In this document: in pieces, positions 18,005 through 27,897 of the stretch | Layout of the letters: each line of letters begins with the position of its first letter | How positions within the stretch are numbered: the first letter of the stretch is position 1 | Program-made: the position numbers and the translations under genes | The notes under the pieces: generated by a model | Database searches by the model: none | Told to the model about the DNA's origin: nothing | Seen by the model: the letters and a program-made list of their open reading frames with translations, nothing else | DNA from: Leptospira sp. WS58.C1 | Lineage (GTDB): Bacteria > Spirochaetota > Leptospiria > Leptospirales > Leptospiraceae | Assembly: GCF_040833995.1 (NCBI RefSeq) | Contig: NZ_CP162137.1 | Coordinates: forward strand, 248,001 to 312,000 | DNA length: 64,000 bases | Direction: 5' to 3'

Positions 18005-18256
18005 ATGGGTTTCGACTTTTCGGACGAATACAAAGAGATTGTCCAAAACATCCTTTCGGATCGGTTTTCCCAGGTTTCTAAGGTTTACGATCTAAAGGCC
18101 AGGTCCAAAGGGGAAAGGAAATTTCTTGAGTTCCGATTGGAATTTAAAAAGAATGTTCATCCTTTGGATTACCCTAAGATCTTGGGATCTTTACTAGACG
18201 ATTTAAAACAGGAATTTCCTTATACGGAGATCATCATATATCCGAACCAAGGTTAG
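18005..18256 (+). CDS. Orphan cation-efflux cytoplasmic-domain-like protein
   Basis: 83 residues. The pattern 'VSKVYDLKARSKGERKFLEFRLEF ... KILGSLLDDLKQEFPYTEIIIYP' matches the ferredoxin-like C-terminal (ZT_dimer) domain of cation diffusion facilitator transporters, but no membrane part is present. It may bind metal, or heterodimerise with a full transporter. No CDF transporter gene lies nearby. Confidence 0.65.
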   Translation: MGFDFSDEYKEIVQNILSDRFSQVSKVYDLKARSKGERKFLEFRLEFKKNVHPLDYPKILGSLLDDLKQEFPYTEIIIYPNQG

Positions 18257-18334
18257 GTCCGAAATCTTTCTTCAGATCTGCTCCTTCTCTCAAATCAGGT
18301 TGCCAAACCTACTTCAAAATCGATCCTGACCCAG

Positions 18335-18886
18335 ATGAAACCAGCCATTTGTATATTCTGCGGTTCTAGACCTGGTAAAGAACCACGTTACCACCAAGCC
18401 GCAGTGTTCTTAGGTCATCTAATGGCCACTGAGGGAATTGGGCTGGTGTATGGAGGAGCAACCTCCGGATTGATGGGAGCCGTTGCCGATTCCGTTTTAG
18501 AAAAAGGCGGATCAGTAATCGGAGTTCTTCCCGAGTTCCTAACGAATAAAGAAATTGCTCATAAAGGAATTACGGAACTTATCTTAGTTCCAACCATGCA
18601 TGAAAGAAAACTTCTCATGTACGAAAAATCCATAGCTTTTATCGCTTTGCCCGGCGGGATCGGAACCTTAGAAGAATTGGTCGAAGTAACTTCTTGGAAT
18701 CAACTCGGAGTTCTTTCCAAACCGATCGGGATATTGAATGTAAACGGATTTTTCGATCCCTTATTGCAACAATTGGATCATATGGTCGAGGAAGGTTTCT
18801 TAGATTCTCAGACCAGAGAATGGATAGAAGTCAGCGCTGATCCCGAAGAACTTTTCGAAAAGATCATAAAAAGAAGTAGGATCTAA
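18335..18886 (+). CDS. LOG-family nucleotide 5'-monophosphate phosphoribohydrolase
   Basis: 183 residues, normal length for the LOG family (plant cytokinin-activating LOG, bacterial YvdD). The nucleotide-binding motifs 'GGATSGLMGAVAD' and 'PGGIGTLEELVEV' are intact, and the protein opens with 'ICIFCGSRPG'. These enzymes release the base from nucleoside 5'-monophosphates; in bacteria the physiological substrate is mostly unsettled. It ends 1 nt before the stop of the convergent ankyrin gene. Confidence 0.9.
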   Translation: MKPAICIFCGSRPGKEPRYHQAAVFLGHLMATEGIGLVYGGATSGLMGAVADSVLEKGGSVIGVLPEFLTNKEIAHKGITELILVPTMHERKLLMYEKSIAFIALPGGIGTLEELVEVTSWNQLGVLSKPIGILNVNGFFDPLLQQLDHMVEEGFLDSQTREWIEVSADPEELFEKIIKRSRI

Positions 18887-18887
18887 A

Positions 18888-19985
18888 TTACTTTCCTTCT
18901 TCCGGATTCAGGAATTGTTTAAATATCTGCTGGAGGGCCGGACTTTCGGAAACTTCGGCTAACGCTAAAGGAGAATTTCCTTCCTTGTCTGTGGAATAAG
19001 GAGAAGCCCCATTTTTTACTAATAACTCGATCAGGTCCGTTTTTCCCGATTTTACGGCAAGTAGTAAAGGAGTCCGGCCAAGAATGTCCCGGACTTCTGC
19101 TTCGTAACCGTTGCTTAAGATCTTTTCTACTATATCCGTTTTTCCTTCGGAAGCAGCTCTAAACAATAAGGAGATTGTGGCCTTGTCAATGACCTTCAAA
19201 GTATGATGGAATTTCATTCTATAAGCTTCTTCTTTGGCTGTTTTACCGCTTAGATTTTTAGCCAAAGGATCTGCTCCTAAGTTCAGCAATCTTTCCAAAC
19301 ACTCTACGCTATCGTACAATGCAGAAAGAAGAAGAGGAGTATTTCCGTCTTGGTCCTTATTCTCTAATAAAGAACGTACTTCTTTATTCTCCGAAAATAG
19401 ATCCAAGATTTCATAATCATTATGTAACGCGGTGAGATGAAGAATGGTCCGGCCTTCCGAATTTTTCTTTTTAGGATCCGCACCTTTGGAGACAAGATAT
19501 TCCGCGATCTCTAAATGACCCATATCCACCGCGAGTAGAAGAGGGGAATAACCTTCTCCGTTTCTAGATTCTATATCCGGAGGATGATTGGGTAGATCGA
19601 ATAATATCTCTACTAATTCTAATTTTCCGGAACTGATCGCTCTGGTTAAGGGAGTGTTGCCATCCATATCCCTGAGTTCGGGATCCGCTCCATAATCCAG
19701 TAGGATTGTTGTGAGCTCCGGATTCTCCGATTCCAATGCGAGAAGAAGTGCTGTTTCTCCCCTAGAGCTAGTCTCATTCGGATCGGAGCCGTATTCGACT
19801 AAAAGACCGGTAGCCTCTTTATTTCCTTCTTTGATAGCCCAGTACAATAGTCCGCAGCCGTATGAATCTCTTAGTTCAGGAAATTCTTCTGCAAAACCGT
19901 CTCTTGTCGCTGCCTCGGATAATAAGGCGCGAAGGGTTCCGTTATTACCTGTTTTTACTGCCCGAAAAAGATCGTTCCAGTCCAC
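18888..19985 (-). CDS. Ankyrin-repeat protein
   Basis: 365 residues from GTG 19985, with GGAG about 10 nt upstream. Roughly ten ankyrin repeats fill the whole protein; the consensus 'G.TPLL.A...G..E....L...GADP' is clear in many ('GETALLLALESENPELTTILLDYGAD', 'DGNTPLLLSALYDSVECLERLLNLGADP'). No signal peptide, so probably a cytoplasmic scaffold or inhibitor. The start lies 31 nt inside the 3' end of the AEC transporter gene, so the two are cotranscribed. Confidence 0.9.
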   Translation of the reverse strand: MDWNDLFRAVKTGNNGTLRALLSEAATRDGFAEEFPELRDSYGCGLLYWAIKEGNKEATGLLVEYGSDPNETSSRGETALLLALESENPELTTILLDYGADPELRDMDGNTPLTRAISSGKLELVEILFDLPNHPPDIESRNGEGYSPLLLAVDMGHLEIAEYLVSKGADPKKKNSEGRTILHLTALHNDYEILDLFSENKEVRSLLENKDQDGNTPLLLSALYDSVECLERLLNLGADPLAKNLSGKTAKEEAYRMKFHHTLKVIDKATISLLFRAASEGKTDIVEKILSNGYEAEVRDILGRTPLLLAVKSGKTDLIELLVKNGASPYSTDKEGNSPLALAEVSESPALQQIFKQFLNPEEGK

Positions 19986-20977
19986 GCCTGATTCTCCAGG
20001 AGGTAATACAATCCCAAGGTCGTTAGAAAAGAAAGCGGTATTCCGATTCCAACTAAGGAAACAGCAAGTCTAGGTGCAAGTCCCCATTCCGCTGCGAGAA
20101 GACTTCCGGTGATCATGGGAGCCATAGCGGATTCCATGATGAGTATCTTAAAATTTCTGAGAAAATCAGAGTCTAGATTCTTTTCTGAATAATGGAAGAA
20201 TGTTCCGAAACAAAGCCAGACCAAGATGGGACCTATGATCAATTTGAATATTAAACCGAATAACAAAGGAATTCTCATCCTAAAAGAATTATCTGATTCT
20301 CTTTTGGGATTTTCGGCATTTGGTTCTTCGGAATTGACGCGAATGGTCCCAGGAAGTTGGAATCCGACTGAAAAAAGAGCAAGTGGGATGAGGGTGTCTC
20401 CGATCCTTGCAATCGCTGATTCAAGCTCAGGAGGAACAGAAATCGGACGAGAAACTAAAGATACCAATAACGCGATGAAGGGAGGGAAGGTGAATAATAT
20501 CTTCCAAATAGAGGATTTTGTTTCGGAGGATTGGAGCGCGTGCCTTGCCCTTGTCCCTAAATAAGTCCCGGGAATGGCAAGAGTGAGAAAAGTTCCAAGC
20601 TGGTCTATAATGAGTACTGTAGGAAGTCCCTCTTTCGAATAATAGGATTCTATTAGCGGTATTCCCAAAAAGGAAGTGTTTCCTAATCCCGCAGAAAGGC
20701 AAAGGCATACTACCGTACTTTCTTTCCAATGTAAAAGTTTTCCAACTAAGCTGAAGAATAAAAATCCGAATCCGAACAGAACCCAAGGCATGGAAGCAAA
20801 AGTTAAAAAGTTCCCATCCAGAGAAGCATGACGCAGAGGTCCGAATTCCATACAAGGAAGCGAAACGGAAATGATAAATGAATTGATAACCTTATGTGAA
20901 TCGGAAGGAAATTTTCCTTTGCTGCGGATCAGTATCCCGAATAGAAAACAAAGTCCGATTACTATAAAATTAGACAT
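19955..20977 (-). CDS. AEC-family (auxin efflux carrier-like) transporter
   Basis: 340 residues with ten predicted membrane helices in the two-bundle arrangement of the AEC family. 'SAGLGNTSFLGIPLIESYYSKEGLPTVLIIDQLGTFL' matches the conserved family segment, and the C-terminal half has 'LIMESAMAPMITGSLLAAEWGLAP'. AEC proteins export organic anions or, in bacteria, malate/malonate-like acids; substrate cannot be assigned. A polar loop near residues 215-235 separates the halves. Overlaps the ankyrin gene by 31 nt. Confidence 0.85.
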   Translation of the reverse strand: MSNFIVIGLCFLFGILIRSKGKFPSDSHKVINSFIISVSLPCMEFGPLRHASLDGNFLTFASMPWVLFGFGFLFFSLVGKLLHWKESTVVCLCLSAGLGNTSFLGIPLIESYYSKEGLPTVLIIDQLGTFLTLAIPGTYLGTRARHALQSSETKSSIWKILFTFPPFIALLVSLVSRPISVPPELESAIARIGDTLIPLALFSVGFQLPGTIRVNSEEPNAENPKRESDNSFRMRIPLLFGLIFKLIIGPILVWLCFGTFFHYSEKNLDSDFLRNFKILIMESAMAPMITGSLLAAEWGLAPRLAVSLVGIGIPLSFLTTLGLYYLLENQAWTGTIFFGQ

Positions 20978-21011
20978 GGATCGATCCTTTTCACCCGAAA
21001 GCGTATTTAGG

Positions 21012-22199
21012 TCAAGGAAGGATTTGTAGCGATCTTTCTCCGATCTCTTTTTCTTCTAGATAGAATTTGATCTTATACTTTCCGGGAATTAAGATCTGCA
21101 GTATTTCCCAGGCCTCGAAGTTGATCCCACCCGGGATCTTTTCCTGAAACGTAAAACTTGTTTTTTTCGTTTTTAGAGAGATGAACTCCGCCTTAAAAGT
21201 ATAAGGCCCGGATTTATAGATCGGTATCGAAAGATAAAATTTCCGTTTTGTTTGGATTTTATCAATACAGGAAGATGTTTTATCAGGATCCGGAATGGAT
21301 AGGCTGAAACAAAATTCTTCCACATTTGTGATCGGAAATCCTGGAGGAGTTTTTCCGTCCGGTGTCCAGTAAGCATTCTCCTCGCTTAAATATTCTTTTT
21401 CTTCCGATTCCGTTTTGAAAATCGTCGCAAAACTTTTTTTCTTTCGGTTCTCTTCCGGTTTATAAACTTCGAAATGTAAATGAGGTCCTGTGCTGAATCC
21501 AGTATTTCCGGAGAGCCCGATTTTTTGCCCTGCGCTAACTTTATCTCCGGGTTTTACGAATACACCTTTGGATTGTAAATGTCCATAAATTGCGACTGTT
21601 CCGTCGGAATGTTCTATCACGATCCGGTTCGCTTTATCTATGAGTTTTGGGTCCCTTCTTCCTTCCGTAAATTTATCTTCCGTTTCGACTACAATCCCGT
21701 CTCTTGCGGCCAAAAGTGGAGTGCCTTCCGGAAGGACAAAGTCCAAAGAATAAGCTCCTCCGCCTTTATGTTCTTCTCCGCTATTATAACCTACCGAGAT
21801 CCAAGATTTACCTTCATAAGGAAGCGTGTATACGTAAGCATCATCGTGGATTGCGGATAAGTTTCCATAATATGCAACTGCTAATACTGATACTGGGCCA
21901 GAGGCTTCCGCATTCTCTTTCTTTTTGAAGGTCAGGACCTTCTTCTTTTCCGGATCGTTTAATACGAATGAGATCGGGCTTTGAGGTTCCGTTTCTATAT
22001 TAGAACCTTCGATTGCAGTATAGACGGTGATATGAGTTCCGGGGATCAGGTTTTTGGCTTGGAGATAGACGGACGTTTGATCATTTTCCGTTTCGATGGA
22101 AGAACAGATATTTTTTTTATCACAATTCTGAATGCTGTCCGCAAATAAAGGGCAAACAAAAAAGGATAAAATTAAGGCCGCAAATCTTCGGATCATCAT
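21012..22199 (-). CDS. M23-family (LytM/DD-endopeptidase-like) metallopeptidase
   Basis: 395 residues from ATG 22199, chosen because a signal peptide (IRRFAALILSFFVCPLFA) starts there; the open frame upstream runs into the tRNA gene. The M23 domain occupies about residues 130-250, with 'YSLDFVLPEGTPLLAA', 'RIVIEHSDGTVAIYGHL', 'PGDKVSAGQKIGLSGNTG' and the metal-ligand 'GPHLHFEV'. The Asp ligand of the first motif is kept and the expected first His is not obvious. A C-terminal beta-rich region of ~140 residues follows. Function: periplasmic cleavage of, or binding to, peptidoglycan cross-links. Confidence 0.88.
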   Translation of the reverse strand: MMIRRFAALILSFFVCPLFADSIQNCDKKNICSSIETENDQTSVYLQAKNLIPGTHITVYTAIEGSNIETEPQSPISFVLNDPEKKKVLTFKKKENAEASGPVSVLAVAYYGNLSAIHDDAYVYTLPYEGKSWISVGYNSGEEHKGGGAYSLDFVLPEGTPLLAARDGIVVETEDKFTEGRRDPKLIDKANRIVIEHSDGTVAIYGHLQSKGVFVKPGDKVSAGQKIGLSGNTGFSTGPHLHFEVYKPEENRKKKSFATIFKTESEEKEYLSEENAYWTPDGKTPPGFPITNVEEFCFSLSIPDPDKTSSCIDKIQTKRKFYLSIPIYKSGPYTFKAEFISLKTKKTSFTFQEKIPGGINFEAWEILQILIPGKYKIKFYLEEKEIGERSLQILP

Positions 22200-22232
22200 G
22201 TTATAAGATCGGAATTTAGGGGGAAATAAAAC

Positions 22233-22305
<73 letters not shown>

Positions 22306-22329
22306 AAATTGAGGCTCAATAAAGGAACT

Positions 22330-22962
22330 CTAACGATCCCCTCTGGCGCTTCGGAATTCTTTTACCATCAAAGATGTGATACTGTCAAGAGGTTTCACCT
22401 GCTGCTTCAATTCGGGAGTTTCATGTCTGTCTGAAAAACTATAACAGGAATTTCGGACACCTTTATCCTTCATCCACCAATGCCTTCCGATCTCTCTTCT
22501 GGATTTAGGGTCCAAGTCTCCTTGGTACATTCTATACTCGTCCCATTCAGGTGGGAAATTTCTTTCTTTTAAGAAGAACGCATAAGCGGAAGAAAAACTT
22601 TGAGCTGCGTTTTGTAAAAGTTCGTTGATATGAAGGCAGCCCATCGTTTTGTCTTCGGGAAATTTTCTCATAATTTTGTTATAAGATATATCTTCTCCGA
22701 TCAGATAAGAATACGTTTTGATCGCATGTGGACAGGTTTCGTAAGGAACTCGATCTTCTTCCACATCCAAGTCCATAATTTTCATCGTAGCTAAGTTCAC
22801 GAGCATATATAAGGTCATGTCATGATATGGATCTCTTTGGCTGACTTCTATCAGGCAACTCGGAGGACTTTCTTCCGGAAACCAATAATATCTACTCTCG
22901 TATCTACGCTGGAAACCGCAGTCTTTGTATCTGATCTTTTGTTTTAATTGGGAAAGCGCCAT
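22330..22962 (-). CDS. DUF2889-like protein
   Basis: 210 residues with AGGAG 6 nt before the ATG. The order 'YHDMTLYMLVNLATMKIMDLDVEEDRVPYETCPHAI', then 'MGCLHINELLQNAAQSF' is the pattern of DUF2889, a bacterial family of unknown function with conserved Cys and His that suggest metal binding. Downstream of tRNA-Thr on the same strand's 5' side. No membrane segment. Confidence 0.7.
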   Translation of the reverse strand: MALSQLKQKIRYKDCGFQRRYESRYYWFPEESPPSCLIEVSQRDPYHDMTLYMLVNLATMKIMDLDVEEDRVPYETCPHAIKTYSYLIGEDISYNKIMRKFPEDKTMGCLHINELLQNAAQSFSSAYAFFLKERNFPPEWDEYRMYQGDLDPKSRREIGRHWWMKDKGVRNSCYSFSDRHETPELKQQVKPLDSITSLMVKEFRSARGDR

Positions 22963-23079
22963 ACATTCTCCTGGTTCCTTTTTTTTCCCGAGCGATAGAC
23001 CTGAAAGGATTTTACAACGTTTTGATTTGCTTTTTTAACATTCTTATCTATTCTACTCCCTACTTTACGGATTTTAGGG

Positions 23080-23877
23080 ATGGCGTCGTTTTTTCAGGAT
23101 AAGGTTTTTTTAGTCACAGGAGCAAGCTCGGGTATTGGCAGGGCTCTCGCATTAGAGTTGGAAAAGCAAGGAGCATACGTGGCGGCTATTGCCAGAAGGA
23201 AAGAAGCCCTTAAGGAATTGAAAAATTCCGCTTCTCATCCGGATAAAATTTTAGTTCTGCAAGCGGATGTGATGTCCGAATCCGATTTAAAAAAAGCGGT
23301 GGAAGAATTTCGGAAAAAATTCAAGAGAGTCGACGGCTTCGTTCATTGTGCGGGAGTTTCCATGCGAGGAACCGCCGCTGAAACCGAGCTTAAGGTTTTT
23401 TACACGTTAATGGATACGAATTATTTCCCATTAGTGATCTTATACGGTCTACTGGAATCCGATCTTAGGCAAAGCGAAGGACATGTGGTAGCCGTTTCTT
23501 CGTTATTGGGAAAGTTTTCCACCCAGTTTAGATCCGGTTATGCTGCCAGTAAACATGCGGTCCAAGCCTTTATGGATAGTATTCGGCTGGAAAACGATAA
23601 GACGGGCATACACGTTATGACTGTTTTTCCAGGTATCGTTAAAACGGATATTTCGATTAAAGCGCTTTCCGAAGACGGTTCTCCTCACGGGATAATGGAT
23701 GAAAAACAAAAGAAGGGATTGGATCCACATGCCGTCGCTAAAAAGATATTGAAAGGTATTGAACAAAGAAAAAGGGAAATTTTTCCTTCGAAGTTTGGAG
23801 AAAAGATCGATCTTATATTGAGCAAAATTGCCCCTAAGACCTTGGATAAAAAACTCCTGAAAACAAAAGTGAATTAA
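23080..23877 (+). CDS. Short-chain dehydrogenase/reductase (SDR)
   Basis: 265 residues. Classical SDR: cofactor motif 'TGASSGIG' at residues 12-19, 'HCAGVS' (NNAG equivalent), the catalytic Ser in 'VSSLLGKF' and the YxxxK pair in 'SGYAASKHAVQAF'. The basic residues after the first beta-alpha unit ('IARRKE') favour NADP(H). The substrate is unknown; the pattern resembles DHRS7/3-ketodihydrosphingosine-type reductases with a Lys-rich C-terminus. Confidence 0.9.
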   Translation: MASFFQDKVFLVTGASSGIGRALALELEKQGAYVAAIARRKEALKELKNSASHPDKILVLQADVMSESDLKKAVEEFRKKFKRVDGFVHCAGVSMRGTAAETELKVFYTLMDTNYFPLVILYGLLESDLRQSEGHVVAVSSLLGKFSTQFRSGYAASKHAVQAFMDSIRLENDKTGIHVMTVFPGIVKTDISIKALSEDGSPHGIMDEKQKKGLDPHAVAKKILKGIEQRKREIFPSKFGEKIDLILSKIAPKTLDKKLLKTKVN

Positions 23878-23884
23878 AAACTTT

Positions 23885-25201
23885 TTAATTTTTCACTTCC
23901 GTGATCAATCGGAGACCTGCTTTTCGATCATTCAATAGATTGGGAATTCCTCCGAAGTCTCTGGCGTATACTTTAGCTTCTTCTTTGGTGCTTGAATAAG
24001 AACCGCCTCGGATCACTTTTAGATGTTTTCCGAATCTTCCCGAATTCGGTCGATGTCCCGGATAAGGAATATAAGGAGAGCTGGTCCATTCCGCAACGTT
24101 TCCGCACATTCCGATCGCACCATAGGGACTTTGGCCTTTGGAAGGAAGTTCATAAACGGATATCGTTCCTCTGCTTCCGCTTTCTCTTGTATTACAAAGT
24201 GCGGAATCGAATTCATTGCCGAAAGGGTAATCTTGGGGTTGGGAGATAAATTCGTAACTCTCGTCCTTCAATAATCTCCAAACAAGTCCTGTTCCTCTGG
24301 CGGCTTTCTCCCATTGCCATTCGCTCGGGATCTTTTTCCCGGCCCATTTAGAATATGCTTCCGCTTCTCTATACGTAAGGTTGGTTACCGGATGGTATTC
24401 CTTTCCTTTTGGGAATATTCCGTTTTCCCAATGGGGAGGAGGAGGAGTGCCGGTCTCTTTTAAGAATTTATTATATTCTTTATTGGTGACTTCGTACTTA
24501 TCTATATAAAAGGAAGGAATTTCTTCTAAGCTGGATCTGTCGGGTGTTACGAATTTAGGATTATAACTATCGTCTCCCGGATCGGAACCTTGTCCGTATA
24601 GGAAATATCCCATATGCTCGTATAAAATCTTTCCGTTGGATTCATAACCGGTGTGAACGAGCACCATTTCTTTTCCGTCTTTCGGATGGAGAATATTTTT
24701 AGCTAAACGATTTCGGACCACATCTGTGGCATCAAATCTAGCAGGGTCTTGGTAGAATGTTTCTTCTCCATACGCCCCGATCAAAAGTCCCACGCCGATC
24801 AATTTAGCAGGCTTACCTTCTGCAATTGTAAAACTTCCTCTTAGTTCTATGGAAACCGGTTTAGTGAGTTTTCCTACTTTTCCGAATTCTACTTCTATAT
24901 TCTCTATTTGGAAAGCGCCTATCTCTTCCATTTTCGGTTTTCTGAATAAAGGTAGATTCGATCTTTCGCTGAGAATTCCTCTGATCTCCTCTTCGGAACG
25001 TTCGGAGAAGTAGGAATTCCTACCTATTTTGATCTTAGCTTTTCCTTTGTTCCTATAAACGGAAAGAAGTTCTCCCGTCCAAAGGATCGCCTTCCTGGTA
25101 TCGGAGGAAGCAGTTTCCTTTTCTTCTTGGCTTGTCCCGGTTTCCGAAAAAAGAAAAAGAAAACAGAATGAGATGAGTATAATAGCACTGGTCCTGGACA
25201 T
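23885..25201 (-). CDS. Exported SUMF1/FGE-sulfatase-fold protein
   Basis: 438 residues with a signal peptide (IILISFCFLFLFSETGTS). The C-terminal ~230 residues have the formylglycine-generating-enzyme fold: 'FYIDKYEVTNKEYNKFL', 'PVTNLTYREAEAYSKWAGKKIPSEWQWEKAARG', 'GMCGNVAEWTSS' and 'VIRGGSY'. The catalytic Cys pair of true FGE is absent from the C-terminal motif, so it is a structural relative, often a carbohydrate- or protein-binding module. The N-terminal 200 residues are Leptospira-type sequence I do not recognise. Confidence 0.85.
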   Translation of the reverse strand: MSRTSAIILISFCFLFLFSETGTSQEEKETASSDTRKAILWTGELLSVYRNKGKAKIKIGRNSYFSERSEEEIRGILSERSNLPLFRKPKMEEIGAFQIENIEVEFGKVGKLTKPVSIELRGSFTIAEGKPAKLIGVGLLIGAYGEETFYQDPARFDATDVVRNRLAKNILHPKDGKEMVLVHTGYESNGKILYEHMGYFLYGQGSDPGDDSYNPKFVTPDRSSLEEIPSFYIDKYEVTNKEYNKFLKETGTPPPPHWENGIFPKGKEYHPVTNLTYREAEAYSKWAGKKIPSEWQWEKAARGTGLVWRLLKDESYEFISQPQDYPFGNEFDSALCNTRESGSRGTISVYELPSKGQSPYGAIGMCGNVAEWTSSPYIPYPGHRPNSGRFGKHLKVIRGGSYSSTKEEAKVYARDFGGIPNLLNDRKAGLRLITEVKN

Positions 25202-25302
25202 AGAAGAGTGAGGTCCTCTAAATTTAAAGATCGGCAGAATTCATCGATTTTTGGACGGTTTTTTATGACTTGGTGCCGATGTAAAATCCGGCGTTTAGGA
25301 CT

Positions 25303-27897
25303 TTATGCCTTAGACTTTGGAAAGAGTGCATTCCCAGCTTTTCTCATCACATGGACCAGCTCTTCGAAAACGATCGGTTTCGAGATATAATCGTTCATTC
25401 CGGCACGCAGACAAAGGTCCCTATCTCCTTGCATTGCGGCCGCAGTCATAGCAATGATATACGGTTGCGACTCCAGAGGCCAAGTATTTCGAATGACTTG
25501 AGTTGCTTGTAGTCCGTCCATCTCGGGCATATGAACGTCCATAAAGATCAGATTGATCTTCTTTTCTCTCAGAGCGATCAAAGCTTCTTTTCCATTCGGA
25601 ACGATAAACGGTTCGTATCCTAATTTTTGGATAATTCTTTTCGCCAGAGTTTGGTTGATCTCATTGTCTTCAGCCACCATGATCTTAAAGGGGAATTGGG
25701 AACTTAACATTTCTTTTTGGCTGGCAAGATACGAGGATCTTGTATTTGCTTTAGCTTTACTTCCACCTTCCGCTAAAATTTCCGTCACAATCCTTTCTAT
25801 ATCTTTTTTCTTTACCGGTTTACTCAGTTCTCCCGCAAATAATTCGACCGCGAGTTCTTTGTCCTTAGGGTCCAGGAAAGAAGAAGATAGGAGCACTAAT
25901 GGGAAATGAAAATTCTTTTTGCGGATTTCTTGAGCTATCTCTATCCCCGTATTTCCGGGAAGATTAAAATCTAAGATCCCTATGTCAGGCATAATGTCCA
26001 GATCGAGTAGGTTTAATGCCTCTTCCTTGGATTTGGCGGAGAATGTAATAAGACCTAATATCTGCAATTGATACGCGAGTATCTTGAGGTTGGTAGGATT
26101 ATCATCTAGTATGAGTACTTTTTTATTTTCTAATTCCGAGTTTGTCGCTTTTGATTCGATTTTCGTTTGGTTGTTTCCTTCTACCTGAATATAAAAGGAG
26201 AAGGTCGTGCCTACGTTCAATTCACTTTCTACCCAAATTACTCCCCCCATCATTTCTATTAAACGGGAAGATATGGAAAGACCAAGTCCTGTTCCTCCGT
26301 ACTTTCTTGTGGAAGATGTGTCCACTTGGTAGAATGGTTGGAATAGTTCCTTTTGTTTTTCAGCAGGAATTCCGATCCCTGTATCTCTGATCGCAAATAA
26401 GATCGTATACAGTTTCCCTTCTAATTTGGAAACCTCGGCTGATAAAAAAATCTCGCCTTGTTCGGTGAATTTTAACGCGTTCCCGATCAAATTGATCAGG
26501 ATCTGTTTTAGTCGTAAACTATCGCAAAAGATCCTGTCGGGCACATTCGGGTCCAGATAATAGACAAGATCGATCTGTTTTTGAGCGGCGCGAGATCTGA
26601 ATAAGTCCAAAACCTCCTCGATCGTTTCGATAACCGAAAATTCTCTGATCTCCAAAGACAAGGTTCCGGATTCAATTTTAGAATAATCTAAAATATCGTT
26701 GATGATATTAAGCAGACTTTCTCCGCTTTTTTGAATGATCTCTGCGTATTCTTTTTGTTCGGTATTTAGATTGGAATCGATCAGAAGTTCCGTCATTCCG
26801 ACCACTCCGTTCATAGGAGTCCTGATCTCATGGCTCATCATCGCCAAAAATTCAGACTTAGCGCGGTTGGCCTTTTCAGCTTCTTCTTTGGCTTTTTTGA
26901 GATCGTGTTCGTAGTTTTTGCGAACAGAAATATCCGTGAATAACCCGCAGACGGAATATACCTCTCCCTCTAAGTCCACTAAGGGAACGATCACACAATA
27001 GAATGTTTTTTCTTCTTCGGAAACGACTAGGTCTAGTTCGAAATCCAAGGAACCTTGTTTTTCCAACGATTTCGCTATTATCGTTGAAATGAACTGGGCT
27101 TTCTCATTTCCAAAAAGATTTTCCAGCCCCATATCCTGTCTTTTGTCTTTGTTAGCTAAGAAACGATTTGCGAATACTTGGTTGTGAAATAGAGTTCTTC
27201 CGTCCAGATCCATCATACAAAATGCAGAGGGCAGATTGTCCAAAATGGAAAGAAGCCTGGATTCACTTTCGATCAATCTATCAGTGATCCTTCTCTTTTC
27301 TTTGATATCTTTTTGGACGGTATAGGAACCGTAACCTACAACCAGAAAGGAAACTATTACTAAAGTAAGCAGGGAATAAGCGACTCTGGTCCCTCTCAAA
27401 GAATTGGTGGCATTCCTTTTGTTTAGGAGCTTAAATTCCTCCTCCTGCATATGGTTCAGAAGTTCCGTTATCTCTATCAGTATAATTCCCTTTTTGGATT
27501 CGAAGGACCTGGGTTGTTTTTCCGCAGTTGTGATCAGGTTGGAAATTCCTTGGAGCCTCACTTGTTGGATCTGATTGTCTTTGATCAAATTCTGTAAGAT
27601 CTTAATTTCGCTTTTCAAGTTGGAGAATAACGATCTTGTATTTTCGAAAGCGGAGTTACCCTTATATGCTTGGGCCAGACCGATCTCTCTAGTAATACTC
27701 TTACATTGGTCGATTTCTTCGATGACAGTAAATGTATGTTCTATTAAAACTCCGGAGTTCTTTAACTCTATCATTCCGTACAAACTGATCAAACTCGCTA
27801 TGATCAATAGTAAGGTAAGGGAGAAAAAGCCGATCAGCACTTTCCATTGTAAGAATTGGGATTTTTCTTTGATTTTTTCTAAAAAGGAAAATTTCAT
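25303..27897 (-). CDS. Hybrid sensor histidine kinase, CHASE3-like/PAS/HisKA/HATPase/2xREC
   Basis: 864 residues from ATG 27897; 132 nt of open frame upstream lack coding character. Order: membrane helix ~20-42, a helical periplasmic CHASE3-like sensor, second helix ~170-190, PAS domain ('ILDNLPSAFCMMDLDGRTLFHN'), HisKA with phospho-His356 ('MMSHEIRTPMNG'), HATPase_c ('DTGIGIP', 'GGTGLGLSIS'), receiver 1 with Asp643 ('GILDFNLPG') and receiver 2 with Asp787 ('IFMDVHMPEMDG'). It can autophosphorylate and relay to a histidine phosphotransferase, none of which lies nearby. The periplasmic signal is unknown. Confidence 0.93.
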   Translation of the reverse strand: MKFSFLEKIKEKSQFLQWKVLIGFFSLTLLLIIASLISLYGMIELKNSGVLIEHTFTVIEEIDQCKSITREIGLAQAYKGNSAFENTRSLFSNLKSEIKILQNLIKDNQIQQVRLQGISNLITTAEKQPRSFESKKGIILIEITELLNHMQEEEFKLLNKRNATNSLRGTRVAYSLLTLVIVSFLVVGYGSYTVQKDIKEKRRITDRLIESESRLLSILDNLPSAFCMMDLDGRTLFHNQVFANRFLANKDKRQDMGLENLFGNEKAQFISTIIAKSLEKQGSLDFELDLVVSEEEKTFYCVIVPLVDLEGEVYSVCGLFTDISVRKNYEHDLKKAKEEAEKANRAKSEFLAMMSHEIRTPMNGVVGMTELLIDSNLNTEQKEYAEIIQKSGESLLNIINDILDYSKIESGTLSLEIREFSVIETIEEVLDLFRSRAAQKQIDLVYYLDPNVPDRIFCDSLRLKQILINLIGNALKFTEQGEIFLSAEVSKLEGKLYTILFAIRDTGIGIPAEKQKELFQPFYQVDTSSTRKYGGTGLGLSISSRLIEMMGGVIWVESELNVGTTFSFYIQVEGNNQTKIESKATNSELENKKVLILDDNPTNLKILAYQLQILGLITFSAKSKEEALNLLDLDIMPDIGILDFNLPGNTGIEIAQEIRKKNFHFPLVLLSSSFLDPKDKELAVELFAGELSKPVKKKDIERIVTEILAEGGSKAKANTRSSYLASQKEMLSSQFPFKIMVAEDNEINQTLAKRIIQKLGYEPFIVPNGKEALIALREKKINLIFMDVHMPEMDGLQATQVIRNTWPLESQPYIIAMTAAAMQGDRDLCLRAGMNDYISKPIVFEELVHVMRKAGNALFPKSKA

